DNA of 64,000 bases, from contig NZ_CALMAW010000029.1 in assembly GCF_937859915.1 (NCBI RefSeq), forward strand, positions 1-64,000, written 5' to 3'. Under the pieces are notes generated by a model that did no database searches, was not told the DNA's origin, and saw only the letters and a list, made by a program, of their open reading frames with translations. Made by a program: the position numbers and the translations under genes. This stretch comes from an uncultured Sphingomonas sp. (GTDB taxonomy: Bacteria > Pseudomonadota > Alphaproteobacteria > Sphingomonadales > Sphingomonadaceae). This document shows positions 1 through 7,138 of this stretch, in pieces. Positions within the stretch are counted from its first letter, which is position 1, and every line of letters begins with the position of its first letter.

Positions 1-6
1 CGCTCC

Positions 7-80
7 GGCCCGATGGCGGAGTGGTTACGCAGAGGACTGCAAATCCTTGCACGCCGGTTCGATTCCGGCTCGGGCCTCCA
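7..80 (+). tRNA. tRNA-Cys (GCA)
   Basis: The sequence folds as a full cloverleaf. A 7-bp acceptor stem pairs 7-13 with 70-76, followed by T77 and an encoded CCA at 78-80. The anticodon stem GAGGA/TCCTT encloses the loop CTGCAAA, giving anticodon GCA at 39-41, which reads cysteine codons. The T arm GCCGG-TTCGATT-CCGGC is canonical. No integrase or repeated 3' end was seen next to it, so it does not look like an occupied integration site here. Confidence 0.97.
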
Positions 81-217
81 CTTCCTTTACGACGATGCGC
101 CACGAGTCGGCGGGCCGTGATAGGCCGCGACCTGCGCAGCGCGACGCTCACCGCCGGTGCGCGACCGCTTCTGCGGTGTTGCCCGGCCCGTGCGGGACAT
201 CCCCAGCATCGAAGCCC

Positions 218-248
218 AAAAAGAAACCCCGTCGGCAAGCCGACGGGG
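218..248 (-). terminator. intrinsic terminator, minus strand
   Basis: A perfect stem CCCCGTCGG (227-235) pairs with CCGACGGGG (240-248) around a CAAG loop. On the minus strand it is followed directly by TTTCTTTTT (complement of 218-226). That is the form of a Rho-independent terminator for leftward transcription. On the plus strand there is no T-run after the stem, so it should not terminate the tRNA transcript. Confidence 0.75.
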
Positions 249-370
249 CCAAGTTCGGGGAGGATAGCCGAGCGAGGGGGCGCCCGGGTCCTGACTGCTC
301 AATGCCTCGCCTCTGTGAAGGTTGCATGACGCTACCGAATAATCTTTGTGGAAGACGGGCGTGGTGCGGC
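218..370 (-). ncRNA. candidate minus-strand small RNA
   Basis: There is no minus-strand gene to explain the intrinsic terminator at 218-248, which suggests a short non-coding transcript reading leftwards from roughly 370 or further right. Just upstream of the terminator hairpin, the minus strand reads CTATCCTCCCCGAACTTGG. This contains CCTCCCC, the kind of anti-Shine-Dalgarno motif used by several alphaproteobacterial trans-acting small RNAs. The 5' end is a guess because no clear promoter was recognised. It could instead be the end of an antisense transcript from the DUF4142 region. Confidence 0.3.
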
Positions 371-485
371 GCCGGCGCATCTTTCGTCAGGCTTCGGCGT
401 TCCTCGTGCAGACCGGAAGATGCGACCCGGCGCTACGGTGTCGGTATCGCGCGTTCCTAGTCTCGACTGCTACGGGAGATGAGAG

Positions 486-965
486 ATGAAGCTGCTTTTG
501 ATCGGCGTTGCCGCCCTGACGATGGGCACCGCCGCCGTTGCCGACACGCCCAAGCCCGCCGAATTCGTCGAGAAGGCCGGCGCTTCGGACACGTTCGAGA
601 TCGATTCCGCGCGACTGATGGTGACTTCCAAGAATCCGTCGATCAAGGCGTTCGCGGTGCAGATGATCACCGATCACAGCAAGAGCACCAAAATGGTGAC
701 CGCGGCGGCCAAGGGCGACGGCGTCCATGTCGGCAAACCCTCGCTGACGATCGGCCAGCGCACCGACTTGACCGCGTTGAAGGCGGTGCCGGCCGGCAAG
801 ACCAAGGACGACCTTTACGTCAAGCAGCAGAAGGCGGCGCATGCCGACGCGCTGGCGCTGATGCAGGACTATTCGGCGAACGGCTCGGCGCGCCACCTCA
901 AGATGACGGCGGGTAAGATCGCGCCGGTCGTCGAAAAGCATGAGGCGATGCTCGCCAATCTCTGA
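486..965 (+). CDS. DUF4142 secreted protein
   Basis: A 159-residue protein with an N-terminal signal peptide (about residues 1-19, cleaved after AVA). The rest matches the pattern of DUF4142: FVEKAGASDTFEIDSARL near residue 27, FAVQMITDH, then H...L..L helices, a ferritin-like helical pair. Members are periplasmic or outer-membrane associated; their biochemical function is not established, although they recur with stress genes. GGGAGATGAGAG just upstream serves as ribosome binding site and supports this start. It stands alone between the tRNA and a small minus-strand gene. No metal-binding set could be proven by eye. Confidence 0.85.
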   Translation: MKLLLIGVAALTMGTAAVADTPKPAEFVEKAGASDTFEIDSARLMVTSKNPSIKAFAVQMITDHSKSTKMVTAAAKGDGVHVGKPSLTIGQRTDLTALKAVPAGKTKDDLYVKQQKAAHADALALMQDYSANGSARHLKMTAGKIAPVVEKHEAMLANL

Positions 966-1037
966 TCGCACGCCACGCCGCTACGGTCGGGTCACCTTCG
1001 GTGGCCCGACATGGTGCCGGCCGCGATCGGGCGGCGC

Positions 1038-1265
1038 TCAGCCTCCGGTCGGGCCGAACGACAACTCGCCGGGGCCGCCGCGGCCGCTCACCGCCAATAT
1101 CTTGCGTGGGCCGCACCATAGCTCGATGCGTCGACTCCCCGCCTGCGGGAGCGCGGTGGCGATCGCCTCGTCATCGGACCAGGCGGCGAAATCCTCGAAG
1201 TCGACGATCGCGCCGGTCAAAGCGTTCATGCGATAGAGTCGGTAGCTGTCAGCGGAATGGGTCAC
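1038..1265 (-). CDS. small conserved-type hypothetical protein
   Basis: A 75-residue protein starting at GTG. It opens with SYRLYRMNALTGAIVDFEDF, followed by an acidic D/E-rich turn and IELWCGPRKI. This pattern (a YRLY strand, an acidic 'DDEAIA' helix, then an ELW-x-G-x-R strand) is common in very small alphaproteobacterial proteins of unknown role. There is no signal peptide or membrane segment. The ribosome binding site is weak. The codon pattern is that of a coding frame and the opposite frames are shadow-like. Function unknown. Confidence 0.6.
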   Translation of the reverse strand: MTHSADSYRLYRMNALTGAIVDFEDFAAWSDDEAIATALPQAGSRRIELWCGPRKILAVSGRGGPGELSFGPTGG

Positions 1266-1392
1266 GACGGATAAGCTCGGTCAACGGGATGTCAGCACGC
1301 CCTAGACCGATCGTCGATCCGCGCCAATCTCATCGTCTCGATCTGGACGCAAAACGCGGTCCCGTTGTCGCATCGGAATATGGAGGGATTAT

Positions 1393-2241
1393 ATGCGCGT
1401 AGGATTTGTCGGGCTTGGTGCGATGGGCACCGCGATGGCACGCAACCTGGTCGATGCGGGCCATGAGGTGGTGGCCTGGAATCGCTCCGGCATCGCTGTC
1501 GAAGGTGTCACCGCGGTCGCAGATCCGGGAATGGCGTTCGACGCCGAAGCGGTGTTTACCATGCTCTCCGACGACGCCGCGATCCAGGATGTGATCGTCG
1601 CGCCCGGACTGCTCGACAAAGCGGCACATGGCGTCGTCCATATCGTCTCCTCGACGATCTCGGTCGCCTTTTCGCACGAATTGGTCGCAGCCCACGCCGC
1701 GGCCGGTGTGACCTATGTCGCGGCGCCCGTGCTCGGCCGGCCCGATGTCGCCGCCAAGGGCGAGCTCCACATCCTGGCGGGCGGCCCCGCAGAGGCGATC
1801 GACCGGGTCCGGCCGCTGCTTGAGGTTGTCGGTCTCAAGGTGTGGGCGATGGGCGCCGAGCCGCCGCGCGCCAACGCCGCCAAGGTCGCCTGCAACATGA
1901 TGATCACGATGGCGATCGAGGCGATGGCCGAGGCGGTGGTGCTGACCGAGGCCAATGGCCTTCCGCGCGGCGATTTCTTCGAACTCATCCTCGGCACGCT
2001 GTTCGGCAGCCGCGCCTATCAGGTCTATTCCGCCAATATCGCCGGGCAGCAATATGAGCCGGGCTTCAGGGCGACGCTGGGCCTCAAGGATTTGCGGCTC
2101 GCGCGGGAAGCCGCATCGGCCGCGGGCGCAGCGCTGCCGATGCTCGATGCGGTCCACTCCCGGATGCGCGAAACCGTCGACGCCGGCCATGGCGACCGCG
2201 ACTGGTCGGCGATGGCCGGCCTCACGATCGGGGATCTCTAA
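1393..2241 (+). CDS. NAD(P)-dependent beta-hydroxyacid dehydrogenase
   Basis: A 282-residue enzyme of the 3-hydroxyisobutyrate/6-phosphogluconate dehydrogenase superfamily. The N-terminal Rossmann fold shows GLGAMG at residues 7-12. The substrate segment APVLGRPDVAAKGEL lies near 111-125, and the catalytic lysine is expected in NAAKVACNMM (K164, N168). Such enzymes oxidise a beta-hydroxyacid, or reduce the semialdehyde, with NAD(P). The GRP version of the substrate loop is seen in poorly characterised members, so the substrate cannot be named. GGAGGG precedes the start. It converges with the SBF transporter gene. Confidence 0.87.
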   Translation: MRVGFVGLGAMGTAMARNLVDAGHEVVAWNRSGIAVEGVTAVADPGMAFDAEAVFTMLSDDAAIQDVIVAPGLLDKAAHGVVHIVSSTISVAFSHELVAAHAAAGVTYVAAPVLGRPDVAAKGELHILAGGPAEAIDRVRPLLEVVGLKVWAMGAEPPRANAAKVACNMMITMAIEAMAEAVVLTEANGLPRGDFFELILGTLFGSRAYQVYSANIAGQQYEPGFRATLGLKDLRLAREAASAAGAALPMLDAVHSRMRETVDAGHGDRDWSAMAGLTIGDL

Positions 2242-2251
2242 GCGGCGTCGG

Positions 2252-3247
2252 TCAGGTCTGCGCGACCGGGCGGCTGCCCACGGCGGGCGCGACCGGTTGT
2301 TCGGCATAATGCCGTGCGATCAGCGCGCAGGCGAACAATTGCAGCTGATGGAAAATCATCAGCGGCAGGATGACCATCCCCGCCTGCGCCGGCGCGAACA
2401 GGATCCCCGCCATCGGCACGCCCGAGGCGAGACTCTTCTTGGACCCGCAGAACAGCAGTACGATCGCGTCCGCGCGATCGAAGCGCAACAGGCGGCCGGC
2501 GATCCAGGTGACGACGAGGATAGCCGCCAGGATCGCGGCGCAAGCCGCGACCACCAGCGCCAGCGATGCCGGCGACAGCCGGTGCCACAGGCCCTGCACC
2601 ACGGCCTCGCCGAATGCGGAATAGACGACGAGCAGGATCGAGCCGCGGTCGACGATCGTCGTCAGCGGCTTATGCCGCGCGACGACCCCGCCGATCACCG
2701 GGCGCAGGAAATGACCGAGCGCGAAGGGCAGTAGCAACTGGAGCGCGATCGATTCGACGCTGTGCCAGGACAGAGCGGCGCTGCCGCTGATCCGCATCGT
2801 CAGCGCGACCAGCATCGGCGTCACGACGATCCCGACAAGATTGGAAAAGGACGCGCTGCACACCGCGGCGGCGACATTGCCCCGCGCGATCGCGGTGAAA
2901 GCGATCGAGGATTGGACGGTCGAGGGTAGCAGGGTGAGGAACAGCATCCCCATCGCCAGCGCCGGCGTGAGAAAGGGAAGATGCGACACGCCATAGCCGA
3001 GCAGCGGGAACAGCAGGAAGGTCGCCGCGAACACCGCCGCGTGCAACCGCAAGTTGCTCGCGCCGGCGACGATCGCCTCGCGCGACAGCTTGGCGCCGTG
3101 CAGGAAGAACAGCAGCACGATCGCCGCATTGGCCAGACCCGAGAAAAAGCCGGCAAACGCGCCGCGCGGCGGCACGATCGAGGCGACGGCGACCGTCGTC
3201 AGCAGCATGACGACGAACGGATCGAACAGCGTACGCAAGCGACTCAT
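2252..3247 (-). CDS. SBF-like transporter (bile acid:sodium symporter superfamily, YfeH type)
   Basis: A 331-residue inner-membrane protein with about ten hydrophobic segments. It fits the SBF-like family: an N-terminal LFDPFVVMLLTTVAVASI helix, FFLHGAKLSREA after the second helix, a central LLPSTVQSSIAFTAIARGN crossing, and CGSKKSLASGVPMAGI near the C-terminus. Family members are presumed secondary transporters, but the substrate is unknown. The ATG at 3247 is chosen over an upstream GTG because AGGAT sits at the right distance. It lies 28 bp after the extradiol dioxygenase gene on the same strand, so the two may be co-transcribed. Confidence 0.87.
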   Translation of the reverse strand: MSRLRTLFDPFVVMLLTTVAVASIVPPRGAFAGFFSGLANAAIVLLFFLHGAKLSREAIVAGASNLRLHAAVFAATFLLFPLLGYGVSHLPFLTPALAMGMLFLTLLPSTVQSSIAFTAIARGNVAAAVCSASFSNLVGIVVTPMLVALTMRISGSAALSWHSVESIALQLLLPFALGHFLRPVIGGVVARHKPLTTIVDRGSILLVVYSAFGEAVVQGLWHRLSPASLALVVAACAAILAAILVVTWIAGRLLRFDRADAIVLLFCGSKKSLASGVPMAGILFAPAQAGMVILPLMIFHQLQLFACALIARHYAEQPVAPAVGSRPVAQT

Positions 3248-3278
3248 CACGATATCCTGTAGCTTTAGGCCGAGCGGT

Positions 3279-4103
3279 TCACCCGACGCGAAACGCCGAG
3301 ATGTCCGCCATCATCACGGTGTCGGTGAATGGCCGCGCGCCGGTCGCGTCATAGCCGGCTCCCGCGGCGACCATCAACGGCAGCAGATGCTCTTCGCGGG
3401 GGTGCGCGGCGCGGGCGGCGGGGGCTTCGGCCCAGTGGATCAGTGCCTCGGCGCGGACATCGGGATCGGACTCGACCGCCTGTGTCAGCCAGGCATCGAA
3501 CGTCGCCGAGGCGGCGACCGCCGCGGGGGTCCGATAGCCGCGCATATTGTGATAGCTCATGCCCGAACCGACGATCAGGATGCCCTCGTCGCGCAACGGC
3601 GCGAGCGCCCGTCCGGCGGCGAGGTGCTGCGCAGGATCGAGGTCGGCTTGGAGCGACAGCGGCACGACCGGGATCGTCGCCGCGGGATCGAGCAGCAGGA
3701 ACGGCACGAACACGCCGTGATCGAAGCCGCGGGCGGGATCGAGCGCCGCGGGCAGCCCCGCATCGCGAAGCAGCGAGACAACGCGCGCCGCCAACGTCGG
3801 ATCACCCGGAGCCGGGTAGCTGAGCTCGTAGGTGTGCGGCGGGAAGCCCGAATAGTCGAAGATCATGCCAGGCCGTTCGGCGGTCGCGGCGGTGAACGCG
3901 CGCGCCTCCCAATGGCCCGAAATCACGACGATCCCCTTGGGGCGTTCGGGCAGGGTCGCGACCATCCCGCGCAGCCACGCTTCGGTCTTGTCCCAGGCGT
4001 CGGCCGGTCCGCCCATCAGCGTCCAGTCCATGAAGAAGCAGGGGCCGCCGCCATGTGGAATGAAGACAGTCGGCATTGTCGGCGCGGCGGCGGGCGTGGT
4101 CAT
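3279..4103 (-). CDS. class III extradiol ring-cleavage dioxygenase (DODA/YgiD type)
   Basis: A 274-residue cytosolic enzyme of the LigB/DODA superfamily. Metal-ligand and catalytic histidines appear in the usual order: VFIPHGGGPCFFMDW at the N-terminus, VISGHWEAR, then FDHGVFVPFLLL and GSGMSYHNMRGY. The family opens catecholic rings with non-haem Fe(II), although YgiD-like members often have an unknown or DOPA-like substrate. The start at 4103 was preferred because the frame upstream is low-complexity and the HGGG strand normally begins near the N-terminus. It sits between a TetR gene and an SBF transporter on the same strand. Confidence 0.9.
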   Translation of the reverse strand: MTTPAAAPTMPTVFIPHGGGPCFFMDWTLMGGPADAWDKTEAWLRGMVATLPERPKGIVVISGHWEARAFTAATAERPGMIFDYSGFPPHTYELSYPAPGDPTLAARVVSLLRDAGLPAALDPARGFDHGVFVPFLLLDPAATIPVVPLSLQADLDPAQHLAAGRALAPLRDEGILIVGSGMSYHNMRGYRTPAAVAASATFDAWLTQAVESDPDVRAEALIHWAEAPAARAAHPREEHLLPLMVAAGAGYDATGARPFTDTVMMADISAFRVG

Positions 4104-4224
4104 GCTGCGGTATGTCTCCGATCGTCCCAGGGCCGCTCCATAGGCGCGGGGCTGCTGTTTGTCTCGCGCGGGCGAGTTGCGAACTTCGCCGCTCTGGTTT
4201 CGAAAATGCGACGGCAGTCCGACG

Positions 4225-4905
4225 CTAGCGCGCCCCGTGCGCCAGCACGCCGGACAGGCAGAAATCCCAGATGTCGGTTGCCAGGCGTTCGCGGTGGCCC
4301 CGGTCCGCGCGTTCGGCACTATGCGACAGGAAATCGGTGTGCATCGTGGTGGCGACGAGGTTGTAGATCAAGGGCGCCAGACGCTGTGGTACGCAGGGGC
4401 GGATCATGCCCGCGGCCATGCCTTCCGCCAGCAGCCGTGCGATGACGGCGAGCAGGGGCGCCAATGCTGCCTGCAACGCGTCGGGACGGGTGTCCGCGAG
4501 GCGAAGATGCTCGCGGCTGAGCGCTGCACCCCGACGAATGGGCAGGTTCGACGGGCCATCGGCCTGGCCGCCGTTGCCGAGCGCGATCGACTCGACGACG
4601 AGCTTCAACCGCTCGAGCGGGCTGTCGATCTGTTGCACGGCGCGGTCATAATGATCGGCCGCCGCGCGGATCGTGTGTTCGAACACGGCGAGCAGCAGAT
4701 CATCCTTACCCGTGAACCGCTCGTAAAAGGCGCGGCGGGCGAGCCCGGTCCGCATCAGCACCGCGCGGATCGTCAGTCCTTCGAGCCCGGACTGGCCGAG
4801 CAGCGCATAGCCGGCGTCGATGATCTGAAGCGTCCGTTCGTCCAGTGGTGACGCCGGCGCGGTGCTGGACTCCGCCGAGACTGTCGCTTCGATCAACGCA
4901 CCCAT
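4225..4905 (-). CDS. TetR/AcrR family transcriptional regulator
   Basis: A 226-residue repressor-type protein. The N-terminal helix-turn-helix runs through IIDAGYALLGQSGLEGLTI, then RTGLARRAFYERFTGKDDLL, about residues 25-70. The C-terminal half is a helical ligand/dimer domain. GGGGGAGCGG ends just before the ATG at 4905, so this start is preferred over an upstream TTG. The gene is divergent from ferredoxin-P450, with 97 bp between them holding paired inverted repeats. By family habit it probably represses itself and that operon, with an aromatic or terpenoid-like inducer as a guess. The dioxygenase lies downstream on the same strand. Confidence 0.9.
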   Translation of the reverse strand: MGALIEATVSAESSTAPASPLDERTLQIIDAGYALLGQSGLEGLTIRAVLMRTGLARRAFYERFTGKDDLLLAVFEHTIRAAADHYDRAVQQIDSPLERLKLVVESIALGNGGQADGPSNLPIRRGAALSREHLRLADTRPDALQAALAPLLAVIARLLAEGMAAGMIRPCVPQRLAPLIYNLVATTMHTDFLSHSAERADRGHRERLATDIWDFCLSGVLAHGAR

Positions 4906-4918
4906 CCGCTCCCCCTTC

Positions 4919-4982
4919 GAGAACAATGTTCTTCCACCATAGCGGCGGCGATGCTATGTGCCCATCCGGGAACGCAGTTCTC
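4919..4982. promoter_or_regulatory. paired inverted repeats, likely TetR operators
   Basis: Two near-identical palindromes lie between the divergent TetR and ferredoxin genes: GAGAAC-AAT-GTTCTT (4919-4933) and GGGAAC-GCA-GTTCTC (4968-4982), both of the form GRGAAC-N3-GTTCTY. Their centres are 49 bp apart. Midway lies a third, different perfect repeat, CATAGC-N9-GCTATG (4938-4958). One GAAC site is 14 bp from the regulator start and the other 20 bp from the ferredoxin start, which is where autoregulating TetR operators are expected. Binding is inferred. Confidence 0.6.
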
Positions 4983-5002
4983 CAACGATATGAGGATGCG
5001 CT

Positions 5003-5326
5003 ATGGCAAGGGTCACCTATGTCGAATTCGGCGTTGCGCGGCACGACGTCGTCGTGCCCGAAGGCGACAGCGTCATGCTGGGCGCGGTGACCAACATGGT
5101 CGACGGCATTGCGGCGGAATGCGGCGGCGGGCTCGCCTGCGCGACCTGCCATTGCTATGTCGACGAAGCCTGGATCGCCCGTGTCGCCCCGCCGTCGCAG
5201 ACCGAGCTTGAGATGCTCGACGCGGTCGTCGCCGAACGCAAAGCCGGAAGCCGGCTCAGCTGTCAGATTGTCGTCGACGCCGCGCTCGACGGCCTCGTCG
5301 TGCATCTGCCCGGCGCGCAATATTGA
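5003..5326 (+). CDS. 2Fe-2S ferredoxin (adrenodoxin/putidaredoxin type)
   Basis: A 107-residue soluble electron carrier. Cluster ligands C40, C46 and C49 form C-x5-C-x2-C (CGGGLACATC) and the fourth is C87 in RLSCQI, the standard vertebrate-type spacing. Such ferredoxins pass single electrons from a flavoprotein reductase to a class I bacterial P450. The P450 gene follows 31 bp later, so the pair almost certainly works together. No ferredoxin reductase gene is nearby and it must be supplied from elsewhere. The operon is divergent from a TetR gene with shared palindromes. Confidence 0.95.
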   Translation: MARVTYVEFGVARHDVVVPEGDSVMLGAVTNMVDGIAAECGGGLACATCHCYVDEAWIARVAPPSQTELEMLDAVVAERKAGSRLSCQIVVDAALDGLVVHLPGAQY

Positions 5327-5357
5327 TCGCATGATCGTCGGACCGGGAGAGAAGACC

Positions 5358-6587
5358 ATGGCCACCACAGCCGCGACCGTCCCGCCGGGGCGGCAGATTC
5401 CGTCGCACGTCCCGCCCGAACTGGTCTATTATGCGGGCATCACCGAGAGCGCCGAGTTCCTCGCCGCCCCGCACAAATTCATGGCCGAACTGCACGGCAA
5501 GGCGCCGCCCGTCTTCTTCAGCCCGAGCGAGCATAGCCATGCGTCGTGGCAGCTGCTCAAATATGACGACGCCTTCTTCATGCTGCGCCATCCGGAATAT
5601 TTCACGACCTTCGGTGCCGGCCCGTTCCCCCGCGATCCCGACGATTATTGGCGCATCATCCCGCTCGAGATCGAGCCGCCCGAGCATCGCAAATATCGCG
5701 CGATCGTCGATCCGCTGGTGTCGCCCAAGACGATCGGCACGCTCGAAGTCTCGATCCGCCGGCTCGCCAACGAGCTGATCGACCGCTTCGTCGACACCGG
5801 CAAATGCGAATTCGCCAAGGATTTCGGGCGTCCGTTGCCGGTCGGCGTGTTCCTCGACATCATGGGTCTGCCGCGCAGCATGATGGACGAATTCGTGCGG
5901 TGGGCGATGGGGTTGCTCCACGCGCAGGACCGCGATCTCGCGGTCCGCACGATGGCGGAGGTGACCGCCTATCTCGAGACGGTGATCCAGGAGAAGCGCG
6001 CCAATCCCGATGGCGGCGCGGTCAGCGCGATCGTCCACGGCCGGCCCGGGGGCGAGGAGATGTCGGCCAAGGAGGTCTTCGGCTTCGTCTTCTTCCTCTT
6101 CATTGCCGGGCTCGACACGGTGTTCGCGACGCTCAACAACATCTTCGTCTGGCTCGCCGAAAACCCCGATCGCCGCCGTGAGATCGCCGCGGAGCCCGAC
6201 AATATCGGCAATGTCGTCGAGGAATTGCTCCGCGTCTTCACGGTTACCTTCTCGGGCCGCACGCTGATCCAGGATGTCGAATTGCGCGGCGTCCAGATGA
6301 AGAAGGGCGACCGGGTCACCGCGGTGCTGCCGTCCGCCAATTACGATCCGGATGTGTTTCCCAACCCGCAAGAGGTCGACTTCCACCGGCCCCGCAAGCC
6401 GACGCTCGCCTTTGCCGGCGGCGTACACAGCTGCATGGGCGCCCATCTCGCACGGCTCGAGATCAAGGTCTGCATCGAGCAGTTCCTGCGCCGCATCCCG
6501 GACTTCACCCTCGGTCGGGAGGCACCGATCAGCTATTGGCCGGGCGGGGTGGTCGGACCCAAGGCCGTGCCGCTGACCTGGACATGA
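5358..6587 (+). CDS. cytochrome P450
   Basis: A 409-residue soluble class I P450. The haem-thiolate loop FAGGVHSCMGAHLARLE carries the axial cysteine at C359. The I-helix motif is FFLFIAGLDTVFATL (AGLDT in place of AGxxT), and the K-helix ExxR is in EELLRVF. The N-terminus has no membrane anchor. GGGAGAGAAG precedes the ATG at 5358; an in-frame ATG at 5331 is less well placed. Substrate and CYP family cannot be read from the sequence. Co-operonic with the ferredoxin and probably induced through the divergent TetR regulator. The nearby ring-cleavage enzyme would fit an aromatic or terpenoid catabolic role, which is only inference. Confidence 0.95.
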   Translation: MATTAATVPPGRQIPSHVPPELVYYAGITESAEFLAAPHKFMAELHGKAPPVFFSPSEHSHASWQLLKYDDAFFMLRHPEYFTTFGAGPFPRDPDDYWRIIPLEIEPPEHRKYRAIVDPLVSPKTIGTLEVSIRRLANELIDRFVDTGKCEFAKDFGRPLPVGVFLDIMGLPRSMMDEFVRWAMGLLHAQDRDLAVRTMAEVTAYLETVIQEKRANPDGGAVSAIVHGRPGGEEMSAKEVFGFVFFLFIAGLDTVFATLNNIFVWLAENPDRRREIAAEPDNIGNVVEELLRVFTVTFSGRTLIQDVELRGVQMKKGDRVTAVLPSANYDPDVFPNPQEVDFHRPRKPTLAFAGGVHSCMGAHLARLEIKVCIEQFLRRIPDFTLGREAPISYWPGGVVGPKAVPLTWT

Positions 6588-6597
6588 CCGCGGTGAC

Positions 6598-6637
6598 GCC
6601 GGGGCGGGACGCGCTCGCGGTCTCGTCCCGCCCCGGC
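6598..6637. terminator. hairpin between convergent P450 and GlsB-like genes
   Basis: GCCGGGGCGGGAC (6598-6610) pairs perfectly with GTCCCGCCCCGGC (6625-6637), a 13-bp GC stem with a 14-nt loop. It lies 11 bp after the P450 stop and 9 bp before the convergent gene's stop. There is no T-run on either side, so it is either a bidirectional Rho-assisted terminator or an RNA-stabilising hairpin. Confidence 0.5.
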
Positions 6638-6645
6638 TGATCAGC

Positions 6646-6924
6646 TCATAGGCGTCGCAATACGCGGATCACGACGATCACGATCACCGCGCCGACCACC
6701 GATGCCAGGATCGATCCGATCAGCCCGCCGCCGATCGAGATGCCGAGATGCGGGAACAGCCAGCCCGCGACGACCGAACCGAGGATGCCGATCAGCGCGT
6801 CGAGCACGAAGCCGAAGCCGCCGCCCGCGACGAGCAGCCCCGCAAGCCAGCCGATGATCGCACCGACGACGATCCAAATGAGAAAGGCGATCAACAGGTT
6901 GTCGCTGCCGAGGGTCGTGTGCAT
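6646..6924 (-). CDS. GlsB/YeaQ/YmgE family stress membrane protein
   Basis: A 92-residue, very hydrophobic protein with three predicted membrane helices. It has the family's glycine-rich signature: WIVVGAIIGWLAGLLVAGGGFG, then DALIGILGSVVAGWLF and an IGGGLIGSILASVVGA helix. Members are small inner-membrane proteins (transglycosylase-associated family) linked to envelope or general stress; biochemical role unknown. The ATG at 6924 is chosen over an upstream GTG because GGAGAG precedes it. Converges with the P450 gene. Confidence 0.9.
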   Translation of the reverse strand: MHTTLGSDNLLIAFLIWIVVGAIIGWLAGLLVAGGGFGFVLDALIGILGSVVAGWLFPHLGISIGGGLIGSILASVVGAVIVIVVIRVLRRL

Positions 6925-7138
6925 GGCGCTCTCCACAGGGGGTCTGCGGCATCAAGCCTCGAGGCGGCAGGACGTTCCGCCTCCGTCATCTATCTGAGTT
7001 CGGCTTGCGCGGGGTAAAGCAAAACTCCCGTGCATTCCCGCGCGCGGGACGGGAGTGTCGAGGCGAACGGCAAGTCGGGCGGCCATCGGAATTGCCGTAT
7101 AAATCTGCCCATGAACGCGAACCCGCATCGGAGGCGCA

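Larger units (their letters stand above)
81..485. other. intergenic region between tRNA-Cys and the DUF4142 gene
   Basis: No convincing protein gene lies here; the short open frames are arginine/proline-rich and lack ribosome binding sites. The region holds a strong hairpin at 227-248 whose flanking A-run makes it an intrinsic terminator for minus-strand transcription, listed separately with the possible small RNA it would end. A degenerate EcfG-like pair (GGAAG-N16-CGGT, about 415-439) lies upstream of the DUF4142 gene but is too weak to call. Confidence 0.5.

Noticed and set aside
7-80. tRNA-Cys as an integration site
   Set aside because: No integrase gene, no repeated 3' tRNA segment and no island-like genes next to it.
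410-440. EcfG-type promoter in front of the DUF4142 gene
   Set aside because: GGAAG-N16-CGGT differs from GGAAC-N16/17-CGTT in both halves; not strong enough to call.
3054-4445. A 463-codon plus-strand frame across the dioxygenase and SBF transporter
   Set aside because: Antisense shadow of two recognisable genes and the gap between them.
6940-6980. EcfG-type promoter in front of the GlsB-like gene
   Set aside because: A GTTCC is present in the right orientation but no AACG lies at 16-17 bp from it.
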